From: Metellina segmentata
Lineage: Eukaryota > Arthropoda > Arachnida > Araneae > Tetragnathidae
Reading direction: 5' to 3'
DNA length: 64,000 nt
Assembly (NCBI GenBank): GCA_947359465.1
Contig: OX375883.1
Location: 94,624,293 to 94,688,292 of the forward strand
The notes under the pieces were generated by a model. That model did not search any database. It was not told the DNA's origin and worked only from the letters and a program-made list of their open reading frames with translations. Positions 62,326 to 64,000 of the stretch are shown in pieces (within the stretch, counting starts at the first letter, position 1; the number at the start of each line of letters is the position of its first letter). Both the position numbers and the translations under genes were made by a program.

Positions 62326-64000
62326 GAATGAAAATTATTTGACTGAGATGTGGGGAGAGTGTTTTGTGTGAAGTCTTCCCATAGAAATTAACGTGCTGCC
62401 GAGCGAAATGGGAGGGGTCTTTCTATTTTCAAAGCTCCCAATCCAAGTTCTCAGGCGATGCAATTTCTATGGGAATGAAAAGGTATTTGACTGAGATGTG
62501 GGGAGAGTGTTTTGTGTGAAGTATTCCCATAAAAATTAACGTGCTGCCGAGCGAAATGGGAGGGGTCTTTGTAATTTCAAAGCTCCCAATCCAAGTTCTC
62601 AGGCGATGTAATTTCTATGGGAATGAAAAGGTATTTGACTGAGATGTGGGGAGAGTGTTTTGTGTGAAGTATTCCCATATAAATTAACGTGTTGCCGAGC
62701 GAAATGGGAGGGGTCTTTGTAATTTCAAAGCTCCCAATCCAAGTTCTCAGGCGATGTAATTTCTATGGGAATGAAAAGGTATTTGACTGAGATGTGGGGA
62801 GAGTGTTTAGTGTGAAGTATTCCCATAGACATTAACGTGCTACCGAGCGAAATGGGAGGGGTCTTTAAAATTTCAAAGCTCCCAATCCAAGTTCTCAGGC
62901 GATGTAATTTCTAAGGGAATGAAAATTATTTGACTGAGATGTGGGGAGAGTGTTTTGTGTGAAGTATTCCAATAGAAATTAACGTGCTGATGAGCGAAAT
63001 GGGAGGGGTCTTTGTAATTTCAAAGCTCCCAATCCAAGTTCTCAGGCGATGTAATTTCTAAGGGAATGAAAATTATTTGACTGAGATGTGGGGAGAGTGT
63101 TTTGTGTGAAGTATTCCCATATAAATTAACGTGCTGCCGAGCGAAATGGGAGGGGTCTTTGTAATTTCAAAGCTCACAATCCAAGTTCTCATGCGATGTA
63201 ATTTCTATGGGAATGAAAAGGTATTTGACTGAGATGTGGGGAGAGTGTTTTGTGTGAAGTATTCCCATAGAAATTAACGTGCTGCCGAGCGAAATGGGAG
63301 GGGTCTTTGTAAATTCAAAGCTCCCAATCCAAGTTCTCAGGCGATGTAATTTCTAAGGGAATGAAAAGCTATTTGTCTGAGATGTGGGGAGAGTGTTTTG
63401 TGTGAAGTATTCCCATATAAATTAACGTGCTGCCGAGCGAAATGGGAGGGGTCTTTGTAATTTCAAAGCTCCCAATCCAAGTTCTCAGGCGATGTAATTT
63501 CTAAGGGAATGAAAAGGTATTTGACTGAGATGTGGGGAGAGTGTTTTGTGTGAAGTATTCCCATAGAAATTAACGTGCTGCCGAGCGAAATGGGAGGGGT
63601 CTTTGTAATTTCAAAGCTCCCAATCCAAGTTCTCAGGCGATGTAATTTCTATGGGAATGAAAAGGTATTTGACTGAGATGTGGGGAGAGTGTTTTGTGTG
63701 AAGTATTCCCATAGAAATTAACGTGCTGCCGAGCGAAATGGGAGGGGTCTTTGTAATTTCAAAGCTCCCAATCTAAGTTCTCAGGCGATGTAATTTCTAA
63801 GGGAATGAAAAGGTATTTGACTGAGATGTGGGGAGAGTGTTTTGTGTGAAGTATTCCCATAGAAATTAACGTGCTGCCGAGCGAAATGGGAGGGGTCTTT
63901 GTAATTTCAAAGCTCCCAATCCAAGTTCTCAGGCGATGTAATTTCTATGGGAATGAAAAGGTATTTGACTGAGATGTGGGGAGAGTGTTTTGTGTGAAGT
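62326..64000. repeat. Terminal stretch of the second HOR family
   Basis: Ordinary monomers with private changes: gaagtcttccc (about 62370), gtctttctattttc (about 62418), cataaaaatt (62530), gtgttgccgag, tgtttagtgtg and catagacatt (about 62825). The series ctaccgag with tctttaaaattt, ccaatag with gctgatgag, catataaatt, gctcacaat, gtaaattc and aaaagctatttgtctgag matches the order at about 32390-32940. It has the older aattaacg form, so it resembles an earlier HOR version than the aatttacg copies just before it. The array runs on past the window end. Confidence 0.8.

Larger units (their letters stand above)
1..64000. repeat. 148-bp satellite DNA array filling the whole window
   Basis: The same unit recurs head to tail from the first to the last base, recognisable by the landmarks tttcaaagct, gttctcaggcgatg, ttgactgagatg, gtgaagtattcc and aacgtgctgccgagcga in fixed order. 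The spacing is 148 bp, or 147 bp in a common variant. All copies point the same way and no unrelated sequence interrupts them. About 430-435 units fit in the window. Each unit has four CpG sites that are mostly intact, and the strand shown is G-rich over C (about 42 G to 21 C per unit by hand count). Because 148 is not a multiple of three, an open frame cannot run through successive units, which argues against coding repeats. Such arrays are typical of eukaryotic centromeric or pericentromeric heterochromatin; that location is inference. I do not recognise the family. Confidence 0.99.

Noticed and set aside
1..64000. CENP-B box in the monomer.
   Set aside because: On the minus strand TTTCGCTCGGCAGCACG matches the first five core positions but lacks the required A and the CGGG of the known box, so it is not a credible CENP-B site.
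1..64000. G-quadruplex potential from the ggg and gggg runs.
   Set aside because: The four G-runs of a unit lie at about 47-49, 76-79, 134-136 and 138-141; only two are close together, so the standard four-run spacing is not met within a unit or across a junction.
1..64000. CRISPR array (regular repeats with a short inverted repeat).
   Set aside because: There are no unique spacers; the full 148 bp repeats, and no cas genes are present.
1..64000. SINE or tRNA-derived repeat origin.
   Set aside because: No recognisable RNA polymerase III A or B box, no A-rich tail and no target-site duplications; copies are strictly tandem.
1..64000. GAGA-factor-like sites (gagag in each unit).
   Set aside because: A single short gagag per unit is too weak a match to call a regulatory site.

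Overview
The whole 64 kb window is one uninterrupted tandem-repeat (satellite DNA) array. The repeat unit is 148 bp, with a recurrent 147-bp form. About 430-435 monomers are present, all in the same orientation. I found no protein-coding gene, RNA gene, transposon, CRISPR array or unique-sequence island. A megasatellite of nucleosome-sized monomers with higher-order repeat (HOR) organisation points to a eukaryotic chromosome, most likely centromeric, pericentromeric or other constitutive heterochromatin. I do not recognise the monomer, so I name no species. By hand count the reference monomer is about 43% G+C, with roughly twice as many G as C on the strand shown.

Layout. (1) 1-2124: the most diverged monomers, with an older diagnostic sequence (gagatggg followed by ggcattg). 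This block also holds three 67-bp truncated monomers set in a 363-bp composite unit, and looks like the array edge or an old relic layer. (2) 2125-3511: transition to homogenised monomers (gaaatggg, gtctttg), with the first 147-bp monomers and the first 'ctatggg' monomers. (3) 3512-9352: a 2218-bp 15-mer, repeated once almost fully and then again as a 10-mer (1478-bp step). (4) 9353-10901: the founding segment of a later HOR. (5) 10902-13919: a displaced 3.0-kb copy of 2183-5200, followed by a 7-mer duplication up to 15117. (6) 15118-31830: an HOR domain tagged by one EcoRV site per copy, with copies of 21, 18, 29 and 22 monomers and nested 3-mer and 6-mer duplications. (7) 31831-64000: a second HOR superfamily built by 7-mer, 6-mer, 15-mer, 22-mer, 27-mer and 47-mer offsets, containing the longest near-identical pair (about 4.1 kb at offset 3991).

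Nothing here works as a gene system. The biology is the array itself: repeated unequal exchange or replication-based amplification of blocks of 3 to about 30 monomers. The derived monomer has also gained stronger dyad symmetry than the edge type: a perfect 16-bp inverted repeat inside each unit and a compound stem across each monomer junction. Block boundaries were found by eye from shared diagnostic substitutions. They are good to a few bases where a discriminating base exists, but identity between markers was checked by spot reading, not by alignment.
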